This document shows, in pieces, positions 40,524 to 48,399 of a stretch of 64,000 nucleotides of DNA. The notes beneath the pieces are model-generated. The model was not told the origin of the DNA, made no database searches, and was given only the letters and a program-made list of their open reading frames with translations. How positions within the stretch are numbered: the first letter of the stretch is position 1; every line of letters starts with the position of its first letter. The position numbers and the translations under genes are program-made. Source of the stretch: Neisseria perflava (GTDB taxonomy: Bacteria; Pseudomonadota; Gammaproteobacteria; Burkholderiales; Neisseriaceae); NCBI RefSeq assembly GCF_019334725.1, contig NZ_CP079818.1, positions 434,001 to 498,000 on the forward strand, in the 5' to 3' direction.

Positions 40524-41678
40524 TTACTCCGGCTTAAATACACCTGTGTCCGTTTTAGGCTGCTGCTCAGCAATTTCGGCTTTTGTCGCTGCCTGCTCCG
40601 CTTCTGTCTTTTCGGCTTCGATGCGTTTTTTCTCGGTCAGATATTGGTTGATTTGGTGTACCAACTCCTGCGTGCCTTGGTGGGTCAGGGCGCTGATTTG
40701 GAAGAGGCGCGGGGTTTCCATGTCGAATTGGAAACGGTCGTCTGGTTTCGGGTAGTCCCAGCCGATTGCTTCGAGGAAGGCGGCGCTACGCGCTTGGGCC
40801 TCTTCTTCATCGAGCATGTCGAGTTTGTTCAGCACCAGCCAGCGCGGTTTGTCGTAGAGTTCTTCGTCGTATTTGCGCAATTCGTTGATGATGGCGAGTG
40901 CTTCTTCGGCGGGATTGACGGTTTCGTCGAAGGGGGCCAAATCAACGACGTGCAGCAGCAGGCCGGTGCGCGATAAGTGTTTGAGGAAGCGGTGGCCGAG
41001 GCCTGCGCCTTCTGCCGCGCCTTCAATCAGGCCGGGGATGTCGGCCATGACGAAGCTGTGGTTTTCATCGATGCGTACGACGCCTAAATTCGGATGCAGG
41101 GTGGTGAAGGGGTAGTTGGCGATTTTGGGGCGCGCGGCGGATACGGCGGTAATCAGGGTGGATTTTCCGGCGTTGGGCATGCCTAATAAGCCGACATCGG
41201 CGAGGACTTTAAGCTCGAGTTGCAGGGAGCGGGTTTCGCCTTCTTCGCCGGGTGTGGATTGTTTGGGCGCACGGTTGACGGACGATTTGAAGTGGATGTT
41301 GCCCAAGCCGCCTTTGCCGCCTTTGGCGAGGCAGACGCGCTGGCCGTGATAAGTGAGGTCGGCGACGATTTCGTCGGTATCGAGGTCGCGGATGAGGGTG
41401 CCGACGGGCATTTTGAGGACGATGTCGTCCGCACCTGCGCCATAGCGGTCGGAGCCGTGGCCTTTTTCGCCGTTTTTGGCTTGGTAGCGTTTGACGAAGC
41501 GGTATTCGACGAGGGTGTTGGTGTTTTCGTCGGCTTCTGCCCAAACGCTACCGCCTTTGCCACCGTCGCCGCCGTCAGGGCCGCCGCGGGGTACGAATTT
41601 TTCGCGGCGGAAACTGGTTGCGCCATTACCGCCTTTGCCTGCGGCGACTTCGATTTTTGCTTCGTCGATGAATTTCAT
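40524..41678 (-). CDS. obgE: Obg-family GTPase
   Basis: Essential ribosome-associated GTPase involved in 50S maturation and stress responses, 384 residues. The glycine-rich Obg domain (residues 1-158) contains GGNGATSFRREKFVPRGGPD. The G domain has G1 GMPNAGKST, G3 DIPGLIEGA and G4 NKLD. The tail after about residue 340 is short, Glu/Ala-rich and charged. Length and order match ObgE/CgtA. Confidence 0.96.
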   Translation of the reverse strand: MKFIDEAKIEVAAGKGGNGATSFRREKFVPRGGPDGGDGGKGGSVWAEADENTNTLVEYRFVKRYQAKNGEKGHGSDRYGAGADDIVLKMPVGTLIRDLDTDEIVADLTYHGQRVCLAKGGKGGLGNIHFKSSVNRAPKQSTPGEEGETRSLQLELKVLADVGLLGMPNAGKSTLITAVSAARPKIANYPFTTLHPNLGVVRIDENHSFVMADIPGLIEGAAEGAGLGHRFLKHLSRTGLLLHVVDLAPFDETVNPAEEALAIINELRKYDEELYDKPRWLVLNKLDMLDEEEAQARSAAFLEAIGWDYPKPDDRFQFDMETPRLFQISALTHQGTQELVHQINQYLTEKKRIEAEKTEAEQAATKAEIAEQQPKTDTGVFKPE

Positions 41679-41785
41679 GATGTTCTCTTACGGGTATTCG
41701 GTTGTTTCAGACGGCCTTTGTTGATAGAGGAGCTTGGTGTCTGAACGGATAAAATGTTGCTTATTATAAAGGATATTTCGGTTTT

Positions 41786-41817
41786 AGGCCGTCTGAAATA
41801 TGGTTTCAGACGGCCTT
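41786..41817 (-). terminator. DUS terminator of the thioredoxin operon
   Basis: AGGCCGTCTGAA and TTCAGACGGCCT with a 7-nt loop, 5 bp past the stop. Another single DUS lies at 41706-41717. Confidence 0.82.
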
Positions 41818-41821
41818 GGAT

Positions 41822-42310
41822 TTATTGGGCGAGGGCTTGGTCGATTTCTTGATAGAGTTGGGAGAAATTGGGTTCGCCAACGTAGGTTTTGAGGATGTTG
41901 CCGTTTTTGTCGATCAGGACGGAAGTCGGGTAAACCTGTGTGCCAAAGGCTTTTGCGGCAGTTTTGTCGGCATCGTACATGACGGTAAAAGGAATGCCGT
42001 ATTCTTTGACGTACTGATGGACGCTTTCGATAGGGTCGATGGGCTGGGCAATGCCGAGGACTTGGAATTCTTTGCCTTGATAATCTTGGGCGGTTTTGAT
42101 GATTTTAGGCATTTCGCTCACGCAACCGGGGCAGGAGGGGAACCAGAAGTTGATGAGGGTGACTTTGCCTTTCAAGTCGGCGTTGGTAATGGTTTTGCCT
42201 TGCAGATCGGGCAGGGCGAAATCAGGGGCGGCTTTGTTGCTGGGAATGAGGACAAAGGCAAGAAGCGCGCCAATCGTGGCAACGACAAGGAGTGTGAGTA
42301 TTTTTTTCAT
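41822..42310 (-). CDS. TlpA-like membrane-anchored thioredoxin
   Basis: A 162-residue thiol-disulfide oxidoreductase. An N-terminal uncleaved signal anchor (ILTLLVVATIGALLAFVLIP) holds a periplasmic thioredoxin domain of the TlpA/ResA class with NFWFPSCPGCVSEMPKI (active site CPGC) and the cis-Pro loop VYPTSVLIDKNG. It probably reduces periplasmic disulfides. Its ATG overlaps the thioesterase stop by 4 nt (ATGA), so the genes form one coupled operon, although no functional link is evident. Confidence 0.92.
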   Translation of the reverse strand: MKKILTLLVVATIGALLAFVLIPSNKAAPDFALPDLQGKTITNADLKGKVTLINFWFPSCPGCVSEMPKIIKTAQDYQGKEFQVLGIAQPIDPIESVHQYVKEYGIPFTVMYDADKTAAKAFGTQVYPTSVLIDKNGNILKTYVGEPNFSQLYQEIDQALAQ

Positions 42311-42690
42311 GATTCGAGGTTTTGAATGGCGTGTGCTAAGGTTTGGGGAACGCTGATGCTGCGTCCGCTTTCGCTGCTGACGGGCATAAGGGTAACTTCC
42401 GCTTCGATGGCGGCTTTGCCGTTGGGCAGGGTCGCGGTTTGGCTGAGGATGATGTGGCGTGTGCCGATGTCTTTCAGACGACCTGTAAAGGTCAAGACAT
42501 CGCCTTCAAGCGACGGGCGGCGATAGCGGATATCGACACGTGCAACAACGAGCATGATGCCTTTGAGTTCGGACAGAAGCTCATGCTCTTGAAAAAACGT
42601 CCAGCGCGCTTCTTCGAGAAATTCGAGATAGCGCGCATTGTTGACGTGGCCGTAGCCGTCGAGGTGGTAGTTGCGGACGGTCAGTTTCAT
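42307..42690 (-). CDS. Acyl-CoA thioesterase, hot-dog fold (4HBT/YbgC-like)
   Basis: A 127-residue cytoplasmic thioesterase. The ATG at 42690 gives MKLTVRNYHLDGYGHVNNARYLEFLEEARW, which contains the catalytic Asp in the HLDGYGHVNNARYL motif of 4-hydroxybenzoyl-CoA-type thioesterases. The frame continues upstream, but that stretch belongs to the preceding gene. Its start overlaps the preceding stop (TGATG) and its stop overlaps the tlpA-like start, so three genes are coupled. The acyl-CoA substrate is unknown. Confidence 0.9.
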   Translation of the reverse strand: MKLTVRNYHLDGYGHVNNARYLEFLEEARWTFFQEHELLSELKGIMLVVARVDIRYRRPSLEGDVLTFTGRLKDIGTRHIILSQTATLPNGKAAIEAEVTLMPVSSESGRSISVPQTLAHAIQNLES

Positions 42691-43052
42691 CAGTTGAGAT
42701 TGATGGGTTGGAACTCTTCGCGTGCGATTGGTTCGTGTTCGAGGTCGGTAATCACGGTGGAGAGTTGGATGTCGAACCATTCGTTGAAAATGTCGGCGTC
42801 CAAATCAGGCCATTCGCTTTCGTCTTCGCACCAGTCGGCCAATTCGGCAGCAAAAATATCTTCAAAACGCGCTTCGATTTCGTCCCATACTTCGTCAGCG
42901 GTTTCACACGGGCGAACGAGGTAGGAATTGGCATCGGCTTGGATATCTTCAAGCGTCAGACCGTCTAGGTGATTGCCGGGCAGGGATTTCAGCCAGTTCC
43001 AAAAAGGATCGAGGGGGATAAGCAGGAAGACGCTGCGGTTGACTTCGTACAT
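42690..43052 (-). CDS. Acidic protein of unknown function
   Basis: A 120-residue cytoplasmic protein, strongly acidic (DEVWDEIEARFEDIF, WCEDESEWPDLDAD), Trp-rich and without signal peptide or membrane segment. I do not recognise the family. It is the first gene of a coupled three-gene operon with a thioesterase and a TlpA-like thioredoxin, follows a good AAGGAAAA ribosome binding site, and has codon use like its neighbours, so it is a real gene. Confidence 0.8.
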   Translation of the reverse strand: MYEVNRSVFLLIPLDPFWNWLKSLPGNHLDGLTLEDIQADANSYLVRPCETADEVWDEIEARFEDIFAAELADWCEDESEWPDLDADIFNEWFDIQLSTVITDLEHEPIAREEFQPINLN

Positions 43053-43123
43053 GGTGTTTTCCTTGGTTTCTGTATAGTTGAATGATATAGCAAAGGTGGT
43101 GGACTGGCTATCTTTTGGGGGAT

Positions 43124-43152
43124 AAAGGCCGTCTGAATTTCAGACGGCCTTT
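43124..43152 (-). terminator. DUS terminator of the mla operon
   Basis: AAAGGCCGTCTGAA and TTCAGACGGCCTTT with a 1-nt loop at sequence level, just past mlaA. Confidence 0.8.
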
Positions 43153-43166
43153 ATTTTTGGGAACAA

Positions 43167-43994
43167 TCAGGGATTTTCTGATGGTGTTTGATACAGGGTT
43201 TGGGGATTGGCTGTATCGGGGATTTCTGCCGGAGCGGTTGGGGGTGCTGCTACCGGTTCGGAAGTGGCGTTGCTGTCCACTAAGTCATCGATGTCGATGT
43301 TGTCGTCTTCGCTTTGAGGGAGCGTGCCGCCGGTTTGTTGGGAGCGGACTTTCATGTAAAGGTCGCGTGTGTAGCTGTATTTGTCGATGGCTGCGCCTTC
43401 GAGGCTGTCGGTCAGGTCGAGCAGTTCTTCACGGGTGTTGATGGCCTGCAGGCCGATTGTGCCCCAGCGTCCTGCTCTGGTGTGGAAGACGGCGTTTTTA
43501 ACTGGGTAGACGGTGGTAACGGCGTTGCCAATGGTATCGCGTACGGTAGATGGGCCGAACAGGGGGACAACGAAGTAGTTGCTGTTTTTCCAGCCCCATG
43601 AGGCGAAGGTGTCGCCGAGGGTGTTTTTATTGCTGGGTACGCCGCCTGCACCGGCTACGTCGATTAAACCGCCAAGGCCGAAGGTGGTGTTGATGCCGAC
43701 GCGGACGAGGTCTTCGCTGGCGCGTTTGACGTCAAGGCGCAGAACATTGCTGCCGAAGCTGACGACATCGCGCAGGTTGTTGAAGAAGTTGATCACGCCG
43801 GTACGCACTGGTTTGGGCGTTACTTTGCGATAGCCGCGTGCGACAGGGGAAAGGACGTATTTGTCTGCTTTGTCGTTGAACTTGGAAACGGTACGGTTGT
43901 AGCCTTCGTAAGGATCGGCCGGATTGCGTTCGGCCAGTGCGGGCGCGGAGGCAAGGCTGATGAGAAGGCAGAGGGAAGCGGTGGTTTTTTTCAT
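43167..43994 (-). CDS. mlaA: Outer-membrane phospholipid-transport protein MlaA (VacJ)
   Basis: A 275-residue protein that removes misplaced phospholipids from the outer leaflet of the outer membrane. MlaA motifs are NPADPYEGYNRTVSKFND, PVARGYRKVTPKPVRTGV, FFNNLRDVVSFGSNVLRL and VPLFGPSTVRDTIGN. The signal peptide ends APALA and is followed by Glu, with no lipobox Cys, unlike E. coli MlaA. A Pro-rich tail of about 50 residues follows the core. The start at 43994 overlaps the mlaB stop (ATGA). Confidence 0.94.
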   Translation of the reverse strand: MKKTTASLCLLISLASAPALAERNPADPYEGYNRTVSKFNDKADKYVLSPVARGYRKVTPKPVRTGVINFFNNLRDVVSFGSNVLRLDVKRASEDLVRVGINTTFGLGGLIDVAGAGGVPSNKNTLGDTFASWGWKNSNYFVVPLFGPSTVRDTIGNAVTTVYPVKNAVFHTRAGRWGTIGLQAINTREELLDLTDSLEGAAIDKYSYTRDLYMKVRSQQTGGTLPQSEDDNIDIDDLVDSNATSEPVAAPPTAPAEIPDTANPQTLYQTPSENP

Positions 43995-44269
43995 GATTGC
44001 AACCAGTCTTTGATTTCGTAAAGTTCGGCCAGTGCGCGGACGGAATCGGGAATATTTTGAATGGTCGGTTTTTTGTCTGTCCGGCGCAGAGCGTTGAGCA
44101 GCAGGGAAACGCAGGCTGAATCTGCTTTGCCTACTTGGCTGAAGTCTATGCTGTCTGTTTCTTTCAGACGGCATTGTTGTTCGTAGCGCGCAAAGGCGGA
44201 GGCAGTCAGGGTTTTGACGGTAACGTCGCCGCTGATGTAGAGCGTGCCGTTGCGGATTTCTGTTTGCAT
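43991..44269 (-). CDS. mlaB: STAS-domain protein MlaB
   Basis: A 92-residue cytoplasmic STAS protein that binds and stabilises the MlaF ATPase. The fold is recognisable from LYISGDVTVKTLTASAF and IDFSQVGKADSACVSLLLNAL, with Ser at the MlaB functional position. The ATG at 44269 is preferred over an upstream in-frame one at 44308 that would add 13 residues lacking similarity. The gene sits between mlaC and mlaA as in other Neisseria. Confidence 0.9.
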   Translation of the reverse strand: MQTEIRNGTLYISGDVTVKTLTASAFARYEQQCRLKETDSIDFSQVGKADSACVSLLLNALRRTDKKPTIQNIPDSVRALAELYEIKDWLQS

Positions 44270-44289
44270 GGTGTCTTTATGATGTAAGG

Positions 44290-44322
44290 CACCATGCCGT
44301 CTGAACATCAGGCGGCATGGTG
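44290..44322 (-). terminator. Hairpin between mlaC and mlaB containing an AT-type DUS
   Basis: CACCATGCCG and CGGCATGGTG pair over 10 bp. The first arm carries ATGCCGTCTGAA, the meningococcal DUS dialect, which is rare in this window. Confidence 0.6.
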
Positions 44323-44331
44323 CGGGGTGGA

Positions 44332-44922
44332 TTATTTACCGCCGTTTTTGGCTTTCAAGTCGGCAATCAGGCCATCGATGCCTTTGGCCTTGATGGTTTC
44401 GCCAAATTGGTTGCGGTATACGGTAACCAAGCTTGCGCCTTCGACTGCGACATTGTATGCGCGGTATTTGCTGCCGCTTTGGTAGGTGGTGAAGTCCATG
44501 TTGACCGGTTTTTGGCCGGAAACGTTGATTTCGGCGCGGACAACGATTTCTTTACCGCCTTTGTTTACGACCGGGTTGTCTTTGATGTTGACCTTGGCGT
44601 TTTTGAATTTCAGCATGGTGCCGGAGTAGGTGCGGATCAGCAGGGTTTGGAACTCTTTGGTCAACGCTTGTTTTTGTGCGTCAGTTGCAGTACGCCATGG
44701 ATTGCCGACGGCCAAAGCGGTCATGCGTTGGAAGTCGAAGTAAGGGATGGCGTAGGCTTCGGCTTTTTGGCGTGCGGTGTTGGCGTCGCCGCTGTTGAGG
44801 ATTTTCAGCACTTGAACGGAGTTTTCACGGACTTGGTTGACTGCGTCGGCAGGAGAGGCAAATGCCATGCTGATACTCAATACGCCGATGCTCAATGCGC
44901 TGATGAAGGATGTTTTTTTCAT
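44332..44922 (-). CDS. mlaC: Periplasmic phospholipid carrier MlaC
   Basis: A 196-residue periplasmic protein that shuttles phospholipids between the outer-membrane MlaA complex and the inner-membrane MlaFEDB complex. The signal peptide ends SISMAFA. The mature part shows the MlaC pattern PYFDFQRMTALAVGNPWRTA, RTYSGTMLKF and MDFTTYQSGSKYRAYNVAVEG. Confidence 0.95.
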   Translation of the reverse strand: MKKTSFISALSIGVLSISMAFASPADAVNQVRENSVQVLKILNSGDANTARQKAEAYAIPYFDFQRMTALAVGNPWRTATDAQKQALTKEFQTLLIRTYSGTMLKFKNAKVNIKDNPVVNKGGKEIVVRAEINVSGQKPVNMDFTTYQSGSKYRAYNVAVEGASLVTVYRNQFGETIKAKGIDGLIADLKAKNGGK

Positions 44923-44954
44923 GGGAGTGTCCTGAATATTGGGTTGATATGTGT

Positions 44955-45449
44955 TTATTGTTCGTTTTGACCTGCAGATTCACTGTCTGCGTTTTTCTCG
45001 GCAAAGCTGGTCATGAATTTGCCGATAAGGTTTTCCAAAACCATGGCGGAGCTGGTGACGGTAATGGTGTCGCCTGCCGCCAAAGAATCAGTATCGCCGC
45101 CTTGTTGCAGGCCGATGTATTGTTCGCCCAACAAGCCTGAAGTCAGGATTTGTGCGGAAACGTCGCTGCTGAACTGATATTGGCTGTCCAGATTGAGGGC
45201 GACTTTTGCCTGATAGGATTTAGGGTCGAGCTGAATGGAGGCAACGCGGCCCACCAGTACGCCTGCGGATTTGACCGGCGCGTTGGTTTTCAAGCCGCCG
45301 ATGTCGCTGAAATCGGCATAGACGGTGTAGGTTTGAGAGGATTTGCCGAACGATTGTCCGCCGGCGGCGCGGAAGGCGAGAAAGCCGATAGCGGCCGCGC
45401 CCAGTAAGACAAACAGTCCTACCCAAAATTCCAAAGCATTTTTTTTCAT
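44955..45449 (-). CDS. mlaD: MCE-domain protein MlaD
   Basis: A 164-residue inner-membrane-anchored protein forming the hexameric MCE ring that passes lipid between MlaE and MlaC. It has one N-terminal membrane helix (FWVGLFVLLGAAAIGFLAF) and an MCE domain with DIGGLKTNAPVKSAGVLVGRV and LGEQYIGLQQGGD. The length matches MlaD. Confidence 0.95.
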   Translation of the reverse strand: MKKNALEFWVGLFVLLGAAAIGFLAFRAAGGQSFGKSSQTYTVYADFSDIGGLKTNAPVKSAGVLVGRVASIQLDPKSYQAKVALNLDSQYQFSSDVSAQILTSGLLGEQYIGLQQGGDTDSLAAGDTITVTSSAMVLENLIGKFMTSFAEKNADSESAGQNEQ

Positions 45450-45498
45450 GTGCTATTGTCCTTGTTTCATTCTTTTAAAGTGTCGTTTCAGACGGCCT

Positions 45499-46275
45499 TT
45501 AGTCGGTAAACATCCATGCGGTCAACATGAAGTCGACAGCGAGGATGGTCAGGGCGGAAGACACTACTGTGCGTGTACTGGCGCGCAAAATACCTTCTGA
45601 GGTCGGTACGCAGTGGAAGCCCTGATGTACGGCGATTAACGTAACGGCTACGCCGAAAGCGGCGGATTTGATTAAGCCGTTGAGTACGTCGTAATGGAAG
45701 GTAATGTTGTTTTGCATTTGCGACCAGAAAATACCGCCGTCCAAACCCAGCCATTCGACGCCGACCAAATACGCGCCGTAAATGCCGGCAACGTTGAAAA
45801 TCGAAGCCAGCAAAGGCATGGAAAACACGCCCGCCCAAAAGCGCGGCGCAACCACGCGTGCCACGGGGTCGACCGCCATCACGTTCATTGCTTCAAGCTG
45901 CTCGGTGGTTTTCATCAAGCCGATTTCGCTGGTCATGGCGCCGCCTGCGCTGCTGGCAAACAGAATGGCCGCCAATACGGGACCCAATTCGCGCAACAGG
46001 GAAGCGGCAACCATATAGCCTAAAATATCGGCGGATTTGAATTTTGCCAGCTGCGTATAGCCTTGCAAGCCCAATACCATGCCGACAAACAGGCCGGACA
46101 CGGCGACAATCAGGACGGACAACACGCCTGCAAAGTAAATCTGGCGGATGCTCAGGCGCGGACGGGCAAACGCCGTGCCTGATTTGGCCAGGATCTGCAG
46201 GAAAAACAGCGTAATGCTGCCCAGCGATTGGATGAAGCCGAGGGTTTTTGCCCCGACGGAACGGATAAAATTCAT
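45499..46275 (-). CDS. mlaE: Permease MlaE
   Basis: A 258-residue inner-membrane permease of the phospholipid ABC complex with five to six hydrophobic segments. Diagnostic blocks are LRELGPVLAAILFASSAGGAMTSEIG, in which the conserved Glu faces the ATPase, and MNVMAVDPVARVVAPRFWAG. It lies between mlaF and mlaD. Confidence 0.95.
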   Translation of the reverse strand: MNFIRSVGAKTLGFIQSLGSITLFFLQILAKSGTAFARPRLSIRQIYFAGVLSVLIVAVSGLFVGMVLGLQGYTQLAKFKSADILGYMVAASLLRELGPVLAAILFASSAGGAMTSEIGLMKTTEQLEAMNVMAVDPVARVVAPRFWAGVFSMPLLASIFNVAGIYGAYLVGVEWLGLDGGIFWSQMQNNITFHYDVLNGLIKSAAFGVAVTLIAVHQGFHCVPTSEGILRASTRTVVSSALTILAVDFMLTAWMFTD

Positions 46276-46302
46276 AGGTTTCAGTTGATTGGTTAAATGG
46301 TT

Positions 46303-46338
46303 TTCAGACGGCCTTGTTTAAGTTTCAGGCCGTCTGAA
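46303..46338 (-). terminator. DUS pair between mlaF and mlaE
   Basis: TTCAGACGGCCT and AGGCCGTCTGAA with a 12-nt spacer inside the operon; it is probably leaky. Confidence 0.55.
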
Positions 46339-46340
46339 CA

Positions 46341-47141
46341 TCAGCCCAGCAAGTCTTGTTTTAAAGTCGTTTGCGCCGGATAGCGGTATGCTACGGGGCC
46401 GTCTGCCAAACCGCCGACAAACTGGCGTACCCAAGGCGAGTCGAGTTCGCGCATTTCTTCGGGCGAGCCGGAGAACATGATTTCGCCGTGTGCCAAGAAA
46501 ATCACTTGATCGACGATTTCCAGCGATTTTTCGATGTCGTGCGTTACCATCACGCTGGTTGAGCGCAGGGCTTTGTTGGCACGGCTGATGAGGTGGGCGA
46601 TGACGCCCAGCGAAATCGGGTCGAGGCCGGTGAAAGGCTCGTCGTACAACATGATTTCAGGGTCGAGCGCAATCGTACGCGCGAGGGCGACGCGGCGCGA
46701 CATACCGCCGGAAAGCTCGGAAGGCATCAGGTTTTCAACACCCCGCAAACCGACTGCATTCAGTTTCAGCAATACTAAATCGCGAATGACCGCCTCGGGC
46801 AAATCCGTCAGCTCGCGCATGGGGAAGGCGATGTTGTCGAAGACGGATAAGTCGGTGAACAATGCGCCGTGTTGGAACAAAACGCCCATGCGGCGGCGGT
46901 GTTCGTACAGCTCCTGCGCCGAAAATGCAGCTAAATCGCGCCCTTCAATCAGCACTTTGCCCGATTGCGGGTGGATTTGCCCCGTAATCAGGCGCATCAG
47001 CGTGGTTTTACCGCTGCCTGAACCACCCATTACGGCGGCGAAATTGCCTTGTGGAATGCTGAAGTTGATGTTGTTCAGAATAGGACGGTCGCCATATGCG
47101 AAGGCAACGTCTTTCATTTCGATGAAGGGTGTGGAACTCAT
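46341..47141 (-). CDS. mlaF: ATPase MlaF
   Basis: A 266-residue ATPase that drives phospholipid movement by MlaFEDB. It has Walker A MGGSGSGKTTLM, signature PSELSGGMSRRVALAR and Walker B EIMLYDEPFTGLDP. The start at 47141 (MSSTPFIEMKDVAFAYGD) agrees with the predicted promoter at 47182-47210. The frame continues upstream, but that part lies ahead of the transcript start. It is the first gene of the operon. Confidence 0.95.
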   Translation of the reverse strand: MSSTPFIEMKDVAFAYGDRPILNNINFSIPQGNFAAVMGGSGSGKTTLMRLITGQIHPQSGKVLIEGRDLAAFSAQELYEHRRRMGVLFQHGALFTDLSVFDNIAFPMRELTDLPEAVIRDLVLLKLNAVGLRGVENLMPSELSGGMSRRVALARTIALDPEIMLYDEPFTGLDPISLGVIAHLISRANKALRSTSVMVTHDIEKSLEIVDQVIFLAHGEIMFSGSPEEMRELDSPWVRQFVGGLADGPVAYRYPAQTTLKQDLLG

Positions 47142-47181
47142 GCAGGAGAGGGGTGTCAAAAAATGTATTTTAATTACGGGT

Positions 47182-47210
47182 ATTGTAAAGGGTATTGGAT
47201 ATTCGGGCAA
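47182..47210 (-). promoter_or_regulatory. Predicted promoter of the mla operon
   Basis: Minus strand: TTGCCC, 17 bp, TACAAT. The leader would be about 35 nt. Confidence 0.65.
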
Positions 47211-47336
47211 TTTTCAGACGGCCTGCGCTTAGGAATAACGGGTAAAAACGTGTGAAAGAATGCAGAAGCGTTGGTGCCACGGTCGTTTTGTCGCGTGTTG
47301 TGTCAAACATACAGACAGATGTGTATGTATATAAAG

Positions 47337-47358
47337 AGGCGGGCAAATATGCCCGCCT
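47337..47358 (-). terminator. Intrinsic terminator after the secreted-protein gene
   Basis: AGGCGGGC and GCCCGCCT with a 6-nt loop, followed on the minus strand by CTTTATATAC. Confidence 0.8.
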
Positions 47359-47363
47359 TGTTT

Positions 47364-48251
47364 TTAATATTTCTGCAAACCTTCTACCTTGATTTCTTTG
47401 GCATTGGCATGGATGAAGGCTTGAGTCGCTTTCATCGTGGCTTGGATGCGCGGATCGTTCCAGCGCACGATTTGGTTGTTTTCATCACGCTTGTCCGACC
47501 AGATAATCACGCCGTCAGTGTATTTTTTGCTGATTTCGAGCATTTTGCGCCAACGGACGGGATCGATGAATTGTTTGAAATAAGGACTGTTGGTGGCCGA
47601 ATAATATTGCGGCCAGATGTAGCCGATGATTTTTTTGTTGGGAAAGCGTTGATGGATGTCGTCAACGGCGGTTTTCACGTCTTTTTCCCATTGCACCAAA
47701 TCGGGGGAAGTGATGTAGAACACAGGATTGGCATAGTCGCTGATGGCGGCGGTGGGCACGCGGCGTTTGCTGACTTGCCGCCATTTGGCCAAGATGGCTT
47801 CGTTGTCAACGTTGGGGCGGTAGTGGCGGATGCCGTGCAGGTGTTCGGAAGGCATGCCGTAGTTGCTGATGAAGGCGCGCGGGTTTTCTTCTCTGAAGAT
47901 TTGGTACATCCGCGCAAAGTCGGTTCTTAATTCGTCGGGGGTCAGCAGTTGGCCGTCTTTTTCGGCAAACCAGCTTTCGATGTCGGTGGAAATGGTGCGG
48001 TAGCCTTCGCGGCGCGATTGTTTGGCCAATTCACGGATACGCGCTTCGTTGAGTACGCCGTGTTTGCGTTTGCCCGTCGGATCGGGTTTGACCAGCTCGC
48101 TTTCGTAAACCAAGAACACTTTGGAGAGTTTGTCGGCAGTAAGGTCGGGTTTGCCGACATAGTCCATGCGGTCGTAGATAATGAAATCTTTGGCATGGGC
48201 GGAGAGGGCGGTTAATAAGAGGACGAGGGGCAAAAGGCGGTTGGGTTTCAT
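47364..48251 (-). CDS. Secreted protein of unknown function, possibly glycosidase-like
   Basis: A 295-residue protein with a signal peptide (RLLPLVLLLTALSAHA) and no membrane segment. Acidic-aromatic patches, YRTISTDIESWFAEKDG, KIIGYIWPQYYSA and GVIIWSDKRDE, recur at strand ends and recall TIM-barrel glycoside hydrolases, in which such Asp/Glu pairs are catalytic. I cannot name a family. The start at 48251 places the signal peptide correctly. It lies between the mla operon and a GT39-like gene and is transcribed alone. Confidence 0.75.
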   Translation of the reverse strand: MKPNRLLPLVLLLTALSAHAKDFIIYDRMDYVGKPDLTADKLSKVFLVYESELVKPDPTGKRKHGVLNEARIRELAKQSRREGYRTISTDIESWFAEKDGQLLTPDELRTDFARMYQIFREENPRAFISNYGMPSEHLHGIRHYRPNVDNEAILAKWRQVSKRRVPTAAISDYANPVFYITSPDLVQWEKDVKTAVDDIHQRFPNKKIIGYIWPQYYSATNSPYFKQFIDPVRWRKMLEISKKYTDGVIIWSDKRDENNQIVRWNDPRIQATMKATQAFIHANAKEIKVEGLQKY

Positions 48252-48309
48252 GTTTTTAGGCAGATAAGGGAAAAGGGCCATTGTACGGGAAGCGGCGTTA
48301 AAGTAAGTC

Positions 48310-48351
48310 AAAGGCCGTCTGAAAGGATAAAAGTTCTTTCAGACGGCCTTT
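48310..48351 (-). terminator. DUS terminator of the GT39-like gene
   Basis: AAAGGCCGTCTGAAAG and its inverse with a 10-nt loop. Confidence 0.85.
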
Positions 48352-48399
48352 TATTTGAATGTAGCAGGAATATTCAGCTTTATGGCTAGTGTCACGGAT

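Noticed and set aside
44290..44322. An RNA gene between mlaC and mlaB
   Set aside because: The 10-bp hairpin carries a DUS and fits the many intergenic DUS hairpins. No promoter or further structure is seen.
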